This document shows positions 23,893 through 31,989 of a stretch of 54,368 nt of DNA, in pieces. The notes under the pieces are model-generated. The model made no database searches and was not told the origin of the DNA. It was given only the letters and a program-made list of their open reading frames with translations. This stretch comes from Acidobacteriota bacterium (GTDB taxonomy: Bacteria; Acidobacteriota; Terriglobia; Acidiferrales; UBA7541), in the NCBI GenBank assembly GCA_003225295.1, contig QHYZ01000089.1, positions 1 to 54,368 on the forward strand, written 5' to 3'. Numbering within the stretch: the first letter of the stretch is position 1; every line of letters begins with the position of its first letter. The translations under genes were made by a program, and so were the position numbers.

Positions 23893-25653
23893 ATGGTTCC
23901 GAGCACCTTTTTCTTGCCGCGCACGCTGTTCCGGCGGGCCACGATGGCGGCGGCATTTTTGAGCATTGCGTTTGTTCTGGGCGTCGCGCCCAGCGATCGC
24001 GCGGCAGCTCCGCAGTCGCCAAAAGTGCCCAGGCTGGTCGTACTCTTGGTGGTCGACCAGATGCGCGGCGACTACGTGGACAAATTCCTCGGTCAGTGGA
24101 CCGCTGGCCTCAAGCGTCTGGTCGAGGAAGGCGCGTGGTTCCGCGACGCTGCCTATCCCTACGCCGCCACGGAAACTTGCGTGGGCCACGCAACGATTTC
24201 CACCGGAGCATTTCCCGCAACCCACGGAATGGTCGCAAACGCTTGGTGGGACCGCCAGCACAAGAGCATGGTGACCTGCACGGAAGACCCGGATCCTGGC
24301 GTAAAGAACATTGGTTATGCCGGCGCCACTCCGAAAGGCGCTGACACCGCCTGGCGCATGGCGGTGCCCTCGTTTGCCGAAGAATTGAAGTTTCAGAGCA
24401 GCGGCCGAACGCGCATCGTGACGTTTTCTCTGAAGGCGCGCGCGGCCATCACCATGGCTGGACACCGAGCCAATGCCGCCACCTGGTTTGACGGCGGCGC
24501 ATGGGTTACCTCGAGCGCCTACGGCACTCTGCCTTTCATCGAAGAGCAGGCTAAGTCGCATCCGGCGAAAGCAGACTTCGGCAAGACCTGGCGATTGGCA
24601 CTCCCGGTAAGCGCCTATTGGTACGGTGAGAAGTCTTTCGGTGCCGTTCCTCCCGAGGGATGGGACCTCACCTTCCCGCACCTGCTCGGTGGAAAAACAG
24701 GAGCGGACGACACCTTCTATGAGCAATGGGCTTCGAGCCCCTACGCCGACACGGCCCTGACGGAACTCGCCGAGAAAGCCGTGGACGCGCTCGATCTCGG
24801 AAAAACCCCGGGAACCGATTTTCTTGCGGTCAGCTATTCTTCGGTGGATTACGTGGGCCACGAATTCGGCCCCCGCAGCCGCGAAATTCAAGACATTCTT
24901 GTGCGCTTGGACCAGGACCTCGGCAAGCTTTTCGCGCACCTGGACCAGAAGGTGGGCCGAGGAAATTATGTCGTGGCGCTCAGCGCCGACCACGGCGTGG
25001 CGCCCATTCCGGAAGATATGCAATCGACCGGCGCCGACGCTGGCGTCGTGCATCTGCCGGAGTTAGAGGAAAGAATCGAAAAAGCTCTCGAACCGTTCAG
25101 CTATCAAAAACCGGCGGTTCGACAGATCAGGGGCAGTGACGTTTATTTCGCGCCCGGGGTGTATGACAAATTGCGGCAGGACCCTGTCGCTTTCGATTCC
25201 GTCCGGGATGCTGTGCTGGCCCAGCCTGGCGTGGCCGCCGTCTACCGCGCCGAAGAATTGCGCGACCGCCCCGCCACCGACAGCCCCGCACAGCGGGCCA
25301 TGGCCTACAGTTATTTTCCCGGCCGCAGCGGCGATCTATTCATCCTGCCAAAACCCTATTGGCTGATGGACGGCACTCCGCTAGGAACGAAGCGTTCCTA
25401 CGGCACCGGCCACGGCGAGCCCTACAACTATAATCAGCACGTCCCCGTTCTGCTGATGGGCTTCGGCATCCAACCCGGGCAGTACTTCGAGCCCATCACC
25501 CCTGCCGACATCGCGCCAACCTTCGCCGCGCTCTGTGGAATCACCCTGGCCTCCCGCGACGGCCACGTCCTCGGCCAAGCCCTGAAGAAACCCTCCGTCC
25601 CGGCCCAGCCTATGCGGCCAAAATCCACCTCGCCCGTGTCTTCAAGCCCCTAA
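23893..25653 (+). CDS. PafA-type alkaline phosphatase, exported
   Basis: 586 residues from ATG 23893 with AGGGAGG 11 bases upstream and a signal-type N-terminus. Metal and catalytic residues of the PafA family: Asp55 in LLVVDQMRGDY; nucleophile Thr93 or Thr95 in AATETCVGHATISTG; Lys181-x-Arg183 in FSLKARAAI, the pair that PafA uses to bind phosphate; DYVGHEFGPRSRE; SADHGVAP; and His in GTGHGEPYNYNQHVP. PafA enzymes are calcium-independent, phosphate-insensitive periplasmic monoesterases. It is divergent from pyrR across 113 bases. An unrelated phosphodiesterase of the same superfamily is less likely given Lys-x-Arg. Confidence 0.9.
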   Translation: MVPSTFFLPRTLFRRATMAAAFLSIAFVLGVAPSDRAAAPQSPKVPRLVVLLVVDQMRGDYVDKFLGQWTAGLKRLVEEGAWFRDAAYPYAATETCVGHATISTGAFPATHGMVANAWWDRQHKSMVTCTEDPDPGVKNIGYAGATPKGADTAWRMAVPSFAEELKFQSSGRTRIVTFSLKARAAITMAGHRANAATWFDGGAWVTSSAYGTLPFIEEQAKSHPAKADFGKTWRLALPVSAYWYGEKSFGAVPPEGWDLTFPHLLGGKTGADDTFYEQWASSPYADTALTELAEKAVDALDLGKTPGTDFLAVSYSSVDYVGHEFGPRSREIQDILVRLDQDLGKLFAHLDQKVGRGNYVVALSADHGVAPIPEDMQSTGADAGVVHLPELEERIEKALEPFSYQKPAVRQIRGSDVYFAPGVYDKLRQDPVAFDSVRDAVLAQPGVAAVYRAEELRDRPATDSPAQRAMAYSYFPGRSGDLFILPKPYWLMDGTPLGTKRSYGTGHGEPYNYNQHVPVLLMGFGIQPGQYFEPITPADIAPTFAALCGITLASRDGHVLGQALKKPSVPAQPMRPKSTSPVSSSP

Positions 25654-25682
25654 CGCCACCCTGCGCCTTCGAGAAATGCGGT

Positions 25683-25698
25683 GCTTCCTCGAGGAAGC
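25683..25698. repeat. 16-base perfect palindrome
   Basis: GCTTCCTCGAGGAAGC, 29 bases after the phosphatase stop. There is no T-tract, so it is not a standard terminator; it may aid RNA end formation or bind a protein. Confidence 0.4.
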
Positions 25699-25754
25699 TG
25701 TGCCGGTCGACTTCTGAATGGGACCACAGGCAGCGCCACCTTGCGACGCCCCCA

Positions 25755-25783
25755 TTGTCCAAGCGATATGCGATATTATATCG
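25755..25783 (+). promoter_or_regulatory. candidate hipBA promoter and operator
   Basis: TTGTCC (25755-25760), 16 bases, TATATC (25777-25782). The -10 region lies in a perfect palindrome CGATAT-T-ATATCG (25771-25783), and GCGATAT is directly repeated (25763-25776). HipB-type dimers bind such palindromes over their own promoter. A TTGACA at 25805-25810 lacks a good -10. Confidence 0.5.
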
Positions 25784-25853
25784 GTTGCAGGAAATGATGT
25801 GGCTTGACATATAGACTGATAAACTTGATCGAAGGTGCTATTTCCTAGCAATC

Positions 25854-26222
25854 ATGAAGACGAATATCACAAAGCATAGCAAGCCGCTCCGGCTCGAGGG
25901 CCTTCCGGAGGACTTGCGCCGGGAGCTGAAGCAGGCGCGGCTCGGGCGGGGCTGGAGCCAGAGGGAGTTGGGAAGCCGCCTCGGTCTGCCGCAAATGCAC
26001 ATCTCTGGCATCGAGTCCGGCAAGATTGTGCCACGCTACGACACACTCCTCGAGCTCGTCCGCATCCTCGACCGCGACTTCCTCATGGTCCCGCGCGCCC
26101 TGGTTCCAGCCGTGCTCTCGCTCATCCGCGATCATTTCCGCCCGGATCAGCAGAGCGAGAGTGAGGAACGCGCCCTCTACGCCGCGCACGACGACGAGCA
26201 GAGAACCAAAGATGAAGTTTGA
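25854..26222 (+). CDS. HipB-type antitoxin / XRE-family DNA-binding protein
   Basis: 122 residues. The helix-turn-helix is ELKQARLGRGWSQRELGSRLGLPQMHISGIESGKIVPRYDTLLELVRIL, a standard XRE fold. The C-terminus is a charged tail (ESEERALYAAHDDEQRTKDEV). It overlaps the downstream HipA gene by 11 bases, the usual antitoxin-before-toxin order. HipB proteins neutralise the kinase toxin and repress the operon; a palindrome 70 bases upstream could be the operator. The N-terminal 15 residues (MKTNITKHSKPLRLEG) extend beyond the core. Confidence 0.92.
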   Translation: MKTNITKHSKPLRLEGLPEDLRRELKQARLGRGWSQRELGSRLGLPQMHISGIESGKIVPRYDTLLELVRILDRDFLMVPRALVPAVLSLIRDHFRPDQQSESEERALYAAHDDEQRTKDEV

Positions 26223-27438
26223 TACGAAAAAGCTTAACGCGCTGGCCGTGCGTCTGCACGGCCGGCCGATCGGTGTTATCAACCGTCTGGCCGGCGAACG
26301 CCAGATCTTTGCGTTTGAACAGGACTACATCGACGACCCGCAGCGCCCTACGCTCAGCCTGTCTTTCAAGAGCAGTACCGGGGGGCTGGTCACTGCCTTG
26401 CGTGCGGTCTCTTTCCGCGTGCCGCCATTCTTCTCCAACTTGCTGCCGGAAGGACATCTGCGCACCTATCTGGCAAGGCTTGCCGACGTCAAGCCCGATC
26501 GTGGGTTTTTTCTGCTGGCCGTCCTGGGCGCCGACCTTCCCGGCGCGCTTGTCGTCAGCCCGCTTGAGGGCCATGCGCATAATGGCGACGCCTCCGCCGG
26601 CGGCGATCATGAGGACCGTTCCGCGATGCGCTTTTCTCTGGCCGGCGTACAGTTGAAGTTTTCCGCCGTCATGGAAGCTTCCGGCGGCCTGAGTGTTCCT
26701 GCCGACGGCATGGGCGGGTCCTGGATTGTGAAGCTTCCCTCTGCCCGGTTTCCCGCCGTTCCTGAAAACGAATTCGTAATGCTTGAGCTCGCGCGCCGCG
26801 TGGGCATCGCCGTGCCGCGGCTCCGTCTCGTGGCGGTGGCCAACATAAAGGGACTGCCGCAAGAGGTCAGGACAGCAGGAGGCACTGCCCTCGCCGTCGA
26901 GCGGTTCGACCGCGTCCCCGGCGGCGGCGCCGTGCACATGGAGGATTTCGCGCAAGTGTTCGGGCTGTTTCCCGATGACAAGTACGGGCGCCGCAGCTAT
27001 GCCAATATCGCTTCCGTTCTCTGGGCGGAAACCGGCCAGGAAGCCACCTACGAGTTTGTCCGTCGGGTGGTCTTTTCCGTGCTGATCGGCAATGCCGACA
27101 TGCATCTCAAGAACTGGTCGCTCCTATACCCCGACCGGCGCACGCCCGTTCTGTCGCCGGCCTACGATTTTGTTGCCACGCTCCCCTATCTTCCCGGCGA
27201 CACGCTGGCACTAACCTTCGGCGGCGGCCGCAGTCTCGCCGGAATCACAACCGACCAGATGCGGCACTTTGCCGACGCGGCAAGAATTCCGGCGAGCCCG
27301 CTCTGGCAGATTGCAGTGGAGACGGCAGAGCGTACCGTCCGAGCCTGGAAAACGCTCGACGAGACGGACCTGCTCCCCAAAGACATGCGTACCTCCATCG
27401 AGAAACAGATTCTTGCTGTCGCTGCCACGACAAAGTGA
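26212..27438 (+). CDS. HipA-family serine/threonine kinase toxin
   Basis: 408 residues from ATG 26212. The N-terminal HipA subdomain is at about 1-110 (LAVRLHGRPIGVINRL, RVPPFFSNLLPEGHLRTYLA). The kinase core has AGVQLKFSAVM, GSWIVKLPS with the ATP Lys, PENEFVMLELARRVGI, and the catalytic loop LIGNADMHLKNWSL with Asp296, Asn294 and metal Asp319 in SPAYDFV. HipA kinases phosphorylate glutamyl-tRNA synthetase or related targets to stop growth, producing persistence. It overlaps the HipB-like gene. Both lie between pyr genes in an otherwise housekeeping region, which suggests insertion. All catalytic residues are present, so it should be active. Confidence 0.93.
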   Translation: MKFDTKKLNALAVRLHGRPIGVINRLAGERQIFAFEQDYIDDPQRPTLSLSFKSSTGGLVTALRAVSFRVPPFFSNLLPEGHLRTYLARLADVKPDRGFFLLAVLGADLPGALVVSPLEGHAHNGDASAGGDHEDRSAMRFSLAGVQLKFSAVMEASGGLSVPADGMGGSWIVKLPSARFPAVPENEFVMLELARRVGIAVPRLRLVAVANIKGLPQEVRTAGGTALAVERFDRVPGGGAVHMEDFAQVFGLFPDDKYGRRSYANIASVLWAETGQEATYEFVRRVVFSVLIGNADMHLKNWSLLYPDRRTPVLSPAYDFVATLPYLPGDTLALTFGGGRSLAGITTDQMRHFADAARIPASPLWQIAVETAERTVRAWKTLDETDLLPKDMRTSIEKQILAVAATTK

Positions 27439-27483
27439 AGCGAAACGGAATCTGGCAGATTTTGCGTGAGGGTAGCGGCTTCG

Positions 27484-27492
27484 TGCTATTCT
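27484..27492 (+). promoter_or_regulatory. extended -10 box just before pyrD
   Basis: TGC-TATTCT lies 10 bases before the pyrD GTG, so a transcript from it would start 3-4 bases before the codon. This would make a near-leaderless mRNA. No -35 box with good spacing is seen; TTGCGT is 19 bases upstream. Confidence 0.3.
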
Positions 27493-27502
27493 CTCGGGCG
27501 AA

Positions 27503-28441
27503 GTGAGCTCCGCTGGTGCCGTGGACCTCAGCGTAAAAATTGGCGCGTTGCGCCTGCGCAATCCTATTCTCGCCGCCAGCGGAACCTTCGGTTACGGCCT
27601 GGAATTTGCCCACCTCGTTGATCTGAACCGCCTCGGCGGCTTGGTAACCAAGGGCCTTTCCCGGGAACCCATCGAAGGTGCCCCCGCCCCTCGGCTGTGT
27701 GAAACCCCCTCCGGGATGCTCAACGCCGTAGGGCTCCAGAATGTGGGGGTCCGCGCCTTCGTAGCCGAAAAACTCCCGGAACTGCGAAAACTCGATACCG
27801 CGGTCATCGCCAATGTCTTTGGCTACACGCTGGAGGACTATGTCGAAGTCCTGAGGGTGCTCGAGGACGCCGAGGGGCTAGCGGGGTATGAGCTCAATAT
27901 CTCCTGCCCCAACGTCAAGAGGGGGGGTATGCAGTTTGGCAGCGATCCAGCCCTGGTGGCTGAGGTTGTCGGGGCCGCCCGAAGGGCAGCATTGCGGAGA
28001 CCTCTGTGGGTCAAGCTTTCCCCTCTGGTGACAAACATTGGACTTATCGCACGGGCTGCCGAAGAAGCGGGAGCAGATGCCCTGACAGTGGCAAACACTT
28101 ACCCGGCGATGGCCATCGACTTCCGCACCGGGAAGTCCCGGTTGGGGAGCAAAACCGGGGGATTATCGGGTCCGGCAATTAAACCCATTACTTTGAGGCT
28201 GGTTTGGGAAACGAGGAAGGCCACAAAGACACCAATTCTAGGGCTCGGAGGCATCGAGACGGTCGAAGACGTGCTTGATTACCTGGTTGTAGGCGCTTCG
28301 GCGGTACAGGTCGGGACGGCCAGCTTTGCTGACCCGAGGGTCAGCGAGCGACTTGTCGACACCATTACTAAGGTACTATTCGATACTAAAGCGTTTACTT
28401 TGAATGAGATAAGAGCGAAATTTCTGTCAGAAAATGGTTGA
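27503..28441 (+). CDS. pyrD: dihydroorotate dehydrogenase, class 1B-like
   Basis: 312 residues starting at GTG 27503 (VSSAGAVDLSVKIGALRLRNPILAASG). The catalytic Cys is in NISCPNVKRGG, the class 1 hallmark, with no membrane helix, so it is not class 2. Flavin contacts: PILAASGTFGYG, LWVKLSPLVTNI, LTVANTYP, GGLSGPAIKPITL, and the C-terminal GLGGIETVEDVLDYLVVGASAVQVGTA. Class 1B normally works with PyrK to use NAD+; no pyrK is visible here. It oxidises dihydroorotate to orotate. It is separated from pyrRBC by the phosphatase and HipBA. The start has no Shine-Dalgarno. Confidence 0.95.
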   Translation: MSSAGAVDLSVKIGALRLRNPILAASGTFGYGLEFAHLVDLNRLGGLVTKGLSREPIEGAPAPRLCETPSGMLNAVGLQNVGVRAFVAEKLPELRKLDTAVIANVFGYTLEDYVEVLRVLEDAEGLAGYELNISCPNVKRGGMQFGSDPALVAEVVGAARRAALRRPLWVKLSPLVTNIGLIARAAEEAGADALTVANTYPAMAIDFRTGKSRLGSKTGGLSGPAIKPITLRLVWETRKATKTPILGLGGIETVEDVLDYLVVGASAVQVGTASFADPRVSERLVDTITKVLFDTKAFTLNEIRAKFLSENG

Positions 28442-28498
28442 CATAACGGAGTTTGGTTGCTACACTTTTTTGGATCCGAGTAGCACAAAGAACACACT

Positions 28499-28906
28499 AT
28501 GAGACATCGACTCTTTATGATCTGGGCTGCCATGTTCCTCATCGCTCCGGTGATGGAGGCCCCCCTGGTGGCGCATCTGAATCAACCTATGAAGCCGGTG
28601 AAGTCCTGGGTGGGCAACGCCAGTTGGTATGGCCCAGGATTCCAGGGGCGCAAGACCGCCAATGGCGAGCGCTTCGACTCCGAAGCCCTTACTGCGGCGC
28701 ACCCCAACCTGCCTTTTGGCTCCATGGTTCGCGTGGTGAACACCCGGAACGGGAAGTTTGAGCTGGTACGCATCAATGACCGGGGTCCTTATCAGGAAGG
28801 GCGTGAAATTGATGTATCCTATCGTGTCGCCCGGAAAATCGGATTGATCCATTCCGGCGTGAGCCAGGTCCGGCTCGAGTTGGTGGCACTACCCGAGAAG
28901 CACTGA
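28499..28906 (+). CDS. RlpA-like septal/double-psi beta-barrel protein
   Basis: 135 residues. A short hydrophobic N-terminus (LFMIWAAMFLIAPVMEAP) is followed by the RlpA double-psi beta-barrel: GNASWYGPGFQGRKTANGE, ALTAAHPNLPFGSMVRVVN, ELVRINDRGPYQEGREIDVSY and ARKIGLIHSGVSQVRLEL. The conserved catalytic-type Asp is in INDRGPY. Such domains act as lytic transglycosylases on naked glycan or as septal-ring proteins. It lacks the SPOR domain of the E. coli protein, as many short members do. It lies 57 bases after pyrD and 23 before pyrF, probably in their operon. Confidence 0.92.
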   Translation: MRHRLFMIWAAMFLIAPVMEAPLVAHLNQPMKPVKSWVGNASWYGPGFQGRKTANGERFDSEALTAAHPNLPFGSMVRVVNTRNGKFELVRINDRGPYQEGREIDVSYRVARKIGLIHSGVSQVRLELVALPEKH

Positions 28907-28925
28907 CCCCGAAGGAGTCGGGGTC
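28905..28925 (+). promoter_or_regulatory. hairpin with the pyrF Shine-Dalgarno in its loop
   Basis: GACCCCGA (28905-28912) pairs with TCGGGGTC (28918-28925); the loop AGGAG is the only ribosome-binding sequence before the pyrF ATG 28930. The stem begins within the rlpA stop. It may present or mask the site depending on rlpA translation. Confidence 0.5.
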
Positions 28926-28929
28926 AACT

Positions 28930-29679
28930 ATGACCTTGACCTTCGACGCTCATCCCCGCAGCAGCCTGATCGTCGCTCTGGATTTTGATTCTCTGACGTC
29001 CGCCGTGAAGTTCGCGAAACAGGTTGCCGATCTTGTCGGCATGTTCAAGATTGGCAACCAGCTGTTCACCGCCGCGGGTCCCGCTGCTGTTAAGGAAGTT
29101 GCCGCGCTGGGCACGGGTATTTTTCTCGACCTAAAATTCCACGACATACCCAACACCGTTGCTGGCGCCGTGCTTTCCTCGGCGGCCATGAGCGGAGTGC
29201 AGCTCGTCAACGTGCACGCGCTCGGCGGCCATGCCATGCTGGAGGCCGCGGTACAGGCCATCAGTGCGGGTGTTCCGATGGGCGCCGACCGGCCGCGCCT
29301 CTTGGCGGTCACCATTCTAACCAGCATGGATCAGAAGACCATGAAGGAAGTGGGAATCGGGGGCACTCCGAAACTGCGGGTCGTGAAGCTGGCAGAACTT
29401 GCAAAAAAGGCCGGCGTCGATGGAGTGGTCGCTTCGGTCGAAGAAGCCAAAGCCATTCGCAAGGTTTGCGGCCGTGATTTTTTGATCGTGACGCCCGGGG
29501 TGCGCTCAAAGAGTTCAGCAGTGGAACCCCAATCAGAAGACCAGGCCCGCAAAGCGACACCGACCGAAGCGATTCGCGCCGGCGCCGATTTCCTGGTGGT
29601 TGGCAGGCCTATTCTGGCGGCCTCTGATCCGCGAGCAGCCGCCCAAGCGATCGTCGACGAGATCGCTGCCGCGAAGTGA
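28930..29679 (+). CDS. pyrF: orotidine 5'-phosphate decarboxylase
   Basis: 249 residues. The TIM barrel starts LIVALDFDSLTSAVKFAKQV, then MFKIGNQLFTAAGP with the substrate Lys. The signature FLDLKFHDIPNTVAGAV carries the catalytic Asp-Lys-x-x-Asp group. LIVTPGVRSKSS and RAGADFLVVGRPILAASDPRAAAQAI bind phosphate. It makes UMP from OMP. The GGGVR loop carries a modest insert (SSAVEPQSEDQARKA). It follows rlpA, so pyrD-rlpA-pyrF probably form one unit; selB follows after 66 bases. Confidence 0.96.
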   Translation: MTLTFDAHPRSSLIVALDFDSLTSAVKFAKQVADLVGMFKIGNQLFTAAGPAAVKEVAALGTGIFLDLKFHDIPNTVAGAVLSSAAMSGVQLVNVHALGGHAMLEAAVQAISAGVPMGADRPRLLAVTILTSMDQKTMKEVGIGGTPKLRVVKLAELAKKAGVDGVVASVEEAKAIRKVCGRDFLIVTPGVRSKSSAVEPQSEDQARKATPTEAIRAGADFLVVGRPILAASDPRAAAQAIVDEIAAAK

Positions 29680-29745
29680 GCTCGGAAGTTTGACCGCTGA
29701 TTTTTTCAGCGTCCAGGCGGCGCGAAACAGCGCACACCTTCATCC

Positions 29746-31656
29746 ATGTCCAGTCCGACCAAGAGCGTCATTGTTGGCACTGCCGGGCACATCGACCATG
29801 GCAAATCAACGCTGGTCGAAGCGCTGACCGGCACGCACCCAGACCGTCTGGCCGAAGAGAAGCGCCGGGGAATCACCATCGATCTGGGTTTTGCATTCCT
29901 GGAAGAAAACGGGGTGCGCTTCGGTTTTGTAGATGTGCCGGGGCACGAGCGCTTCGTCAGCAACATGCTGGCGGGCGCGGGCGGTATTGATGTGTTGCTC
30001 TTGGTGATCGCCGCGGACGAATCCATTAAGCCGCAGACGCGCGAGCATTTCGATATCTGCCGCTTGCTGGGAGTCGAGCGCGGCGTGGTGGCGGTGACGA
30101 AAAGCGATCTGGTGGAGAGTGAAACGCTGGAACTGGTGCGGCTGGAAGCGGAGGAGTTCCTCGGAGGATCGTTCCTCGAACACGCGCCGATTGTGCCGGT
30201 GAGCGCGAAAACGGGAGCCGGTCTCGGCGAACTGAAGAGAGCTTTAAGCGAGGCGGCGGCCAACGCGTCTGGGAGGGATGCGGCGCGGTACTTCCGGCTG
30301 CCCATTGACCGCGCTTTTGCGATGAAGGGATTTGGTTCGGTGGTGACCGGTACGCTGATTTCCGGAAGCGTGGGCCCGGGCGACGAAGTGGAACTCTTCC
30401 CGCGCGGCGAGCGGCTGCGGGTGCGCGGCGTGCAATCCGGGGGAAAAGCCGTGGAGCGCGCCATGCCGGGACAACGCACGGCGGTAAACCTGGCGGGAAT
30501 CGAGCACACCGCCCTGAAGCGCGGAATGGTGCTAGCGACACCGGGGAGATTCCGGAAGACGCGCCGGATCGATGTGCGGCTCGAACTGTTGCCATCGGCG
30601 AGAAAAATGAAACCGGGTGCGCGCCTGCACTTTCACGCGGGAACGGCAGAGACCATCGCCGAACTATTTCTTCACGGAGATCAGGAACTGCCGCCCGGCG
30701 GGAGCGCGCTCGCGAACCTGAAGCTACAGGACGAAGTGCTGGTGCTGGCCGGCGATCGCTTCATTGTGCGGCAGTTTTCGCCGGTAGTTACGATTGGCGG
30801 GGGCGCGGTGCTGGACCCGCTGGCGCGGCGACCGATGCTGCGCGATTCGGGGCGCGCGGCGTTTCTTCAAACGCTCGAGCGGCAGAACGGCGAGGAAACC
30901 TTGGCGGCGATGACCGCGCGCGCGCTGTTGGGGCTGGGGCTCGCGGAGATCGTGGCGCGAACGGGCTGGACGGAAAAAGAAATCCACCGAGCGGCGGATA
31001 AACTTCACGATACGGGGCGCGTAAGAAGGGTATCGAGCGAACCGCTGGTGCTGGTGGCGGGAAAATTGTTTGCAGAAGTGCGCACGAAAATTGTCGAAAA
31101 AGTCGCAAGATTTCAGAAGGAAAATCCTTTGCTGCCGGGAATCGCGCGTGAGGACCTCCGCGCCAGCCTGGGAAAGCGCGTGCGCAACGAAACATTTCGC
31201 GCCGCGCTGGAAGAGCTGGTCGCCGAGAAGAAACTCGACGCACAGGGAGAATTGGTAAAAAAGGCGGGATCGGAGATCGCCCTGCTACCCGAAGAAGCCC
31301 GGGCCAAAGAACAGCTCGAAGCGGCGTTTGCCTCCGCGAGTCTGACGGTGCCAGCGGTGAAAGAGGTGCTGGCAAAACTTGCTGTCGAAGCCCAGCGAGC
31401 AGAAAAACTCTTGCAGATTCTCTTGCGAGAGAAGAATCTGGTGCGGGTGTCCGCCGAACTGGTGTTCCACCGTCAAGCGCTGGTGCAGCTGAGGGAGCAG
31501 CTGGCCGCTTACAAGAAGGCCAGGGGCGAGCGGATTTCCGTGCCGGCATTCAAGGAACTCACCGGGATCACCAGGAAGTACGCCATCCCCCTGCTCGAAT
31601 ACCTCGATCGTGAACATGTGACGCGCCGGGCGGGGGACGAGCGTGTTATCCTGTAG
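29746..31656 (+). CDS. selB: selenocysteine-specific translation elongation factor
   Basis: 636 residues, the SelB length. GTPase motifs: G1 GTAGHIDHGKST (11-22), G2/G3 RGITIDLGFAFLEENG and VDVPGHERF (62-70), G4 TKSD (118-121). The ITIDLGFA effector sequence and AGAGGIDVLLLVIAADESIKPQTREHFDI are SelB-specific. EF-Tu-like domains II/III follow (GSVVTGTLISGSVGPGDEVELFP), and from about residue 380 winged helices that bind SECIS (EEIVARTGWTEKEIHRAADKL; REDLRASLGKRVRNETFRAALEELV). It delivers Sec-tRNA to UGA. selA, selD and the Sec tRNA gene are not in this window. Confidence 0.96.
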   Translation: MSSPTKSVIVGTAGHIDHGKSTLVEALTGTHPDRLAEEKRRGITIDLGFAFLEENGVRFGFVDVPGHERFVSNMLAGAGGIDVLLLVIAADESIKPQTREHFDICRLLGVERGVVAVTKSDLVESETLELVRLEAEEFLGGSFLEHAPIVPVSAKTGAGLGELKRALSEAAANASGRDAARYFRLPIDRAFAMKGFGSVVTGTLISGSVGPGDEVELFPRGERLRVRGVQSGGKAVERAMPGQRTAVNLAGIEHTALKRGMVLATPGRFRKTRRIDVRLELLPSARKMKPGARLHFHAGTAETIAELFLHGDQELPPGGSALANLKLQDEVLVLAGDRFIVRQFSPVVTIGGGAVLDPLARRPMLRDSGRAAFLQTLERQNGEETLAAMTARALLGLGLAEIVARTGWTEKEIHRAADKLHDTGRVRRVSSEPLVLVAGKLFAEVRTKIVEKVARFQKENPLLPGIAREDLRASLGKRVRNETFRAALEELVAEKKLDAQGELVKKAGSEIALLPEEARAKEQLEAAFASASLTVPAVKEVLAKLAVEAQRAEKLLQILLREKNLVRVSAELVFHRQALVQLREQLAAYKKARGERISVPAFKELTGITRKYAIPLLEYLDREHVTRRAGDERVIL

Positions 31657-31719
31657 GTGCAAGAAGCGGACGAGACTTGCCGCGCAGGGCTACTCGCGCT
31701 AGGGTGGCCACAGCGCGCT

Positions 31720-31735
31720 GCCCGCCGCGGCGGGC
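31720..31735. repeat. 16-base GC palindrome between selB and tatA
   Basis: GCCCGCCGCGGCGGGC, 5 bases before the tatA GGAGG. It forms a very stable hairpin near the ribosome-binding site and may affect tatA translation or end selB transcripts; no T-tract follows. Confidence 0.5.
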
Positions 31736-31750
31736 GCGTGGAGGCGGTTT

Positions 31751-31963
31751 ATGGGTGAATTTAGTATTTTTCATTGGCTTGTGGTTCTGGCGGTCATACT
31801 GATTTTCTTTGGTGGTAAGCGAATCCCGGAAATCATGAAGGGATTTGGCGAGGGTATCCGCAGCTTCAAGGACGGCATGTCAGGCGTTTCGCAGACACCG
31901 GCGCCTCCGGCACAGACGCCTGCTCCTCCCCCCGCAGAGAAACCTGCCGAAGAAAAGAAGTAG
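31751..31963 (+). CDS. tatA: Sec-independent (Tat) translocase subunit TatA/E
   Basis: 70 residues. An N-terminal membrane helix (HWLVVLAVILIFFGGKRIPEI) ends in the conserved FGGKRIPE hinge, followed by an amphipathic helix (MKGFGEGIRSFKDGMSG) and a Pro/Ala/Lys tail. This is the typical TatA/TatE build; TatB would have a longer tail. It forms the pore part of the Tat system that exports folded proteins. tatC is not adjacent. ATG 31751 has GGAGG 5 bases upstream. A GC-rich hairpin follows at 31990-32010. Confidence 0.95.
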   Translation: MGEFSIFHWLVVLAVILIFFGGKRIPEIMKGFGEGIRSFKDGMSGVSQTPAPPAQTPAPPPAEKPAEEKK

Positions 31964-31989
31964 CCGAAGTTCCCTCGAGGTTTAAGATG

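Noticed and set aside
23752-25053. 433-codon open frame on the minus strand opposite the PafA-type phosphatase
   Set aside because: It mirrors the GC-rich codons of the real gene and has no recognisable motif; the plus-strand protein has all catalytic residues.
28904-28925. Possible SECIS element: rlpA TGA followed directly by a hairpin
   Set aside because: The loop lies only 7 bases after the TGA, too close for a bacterial SECIS, and read-through gives PRRSRGQL with no family resemblance. RlpA is complete without it.
29695-29711. CGCTGA-TTTTT-TCAGCG hairpin between pyrF and selB as terminator
   Set aside because: The T-run is in the loop rather than after the stem, so it does not fit an intrinsic terminator.
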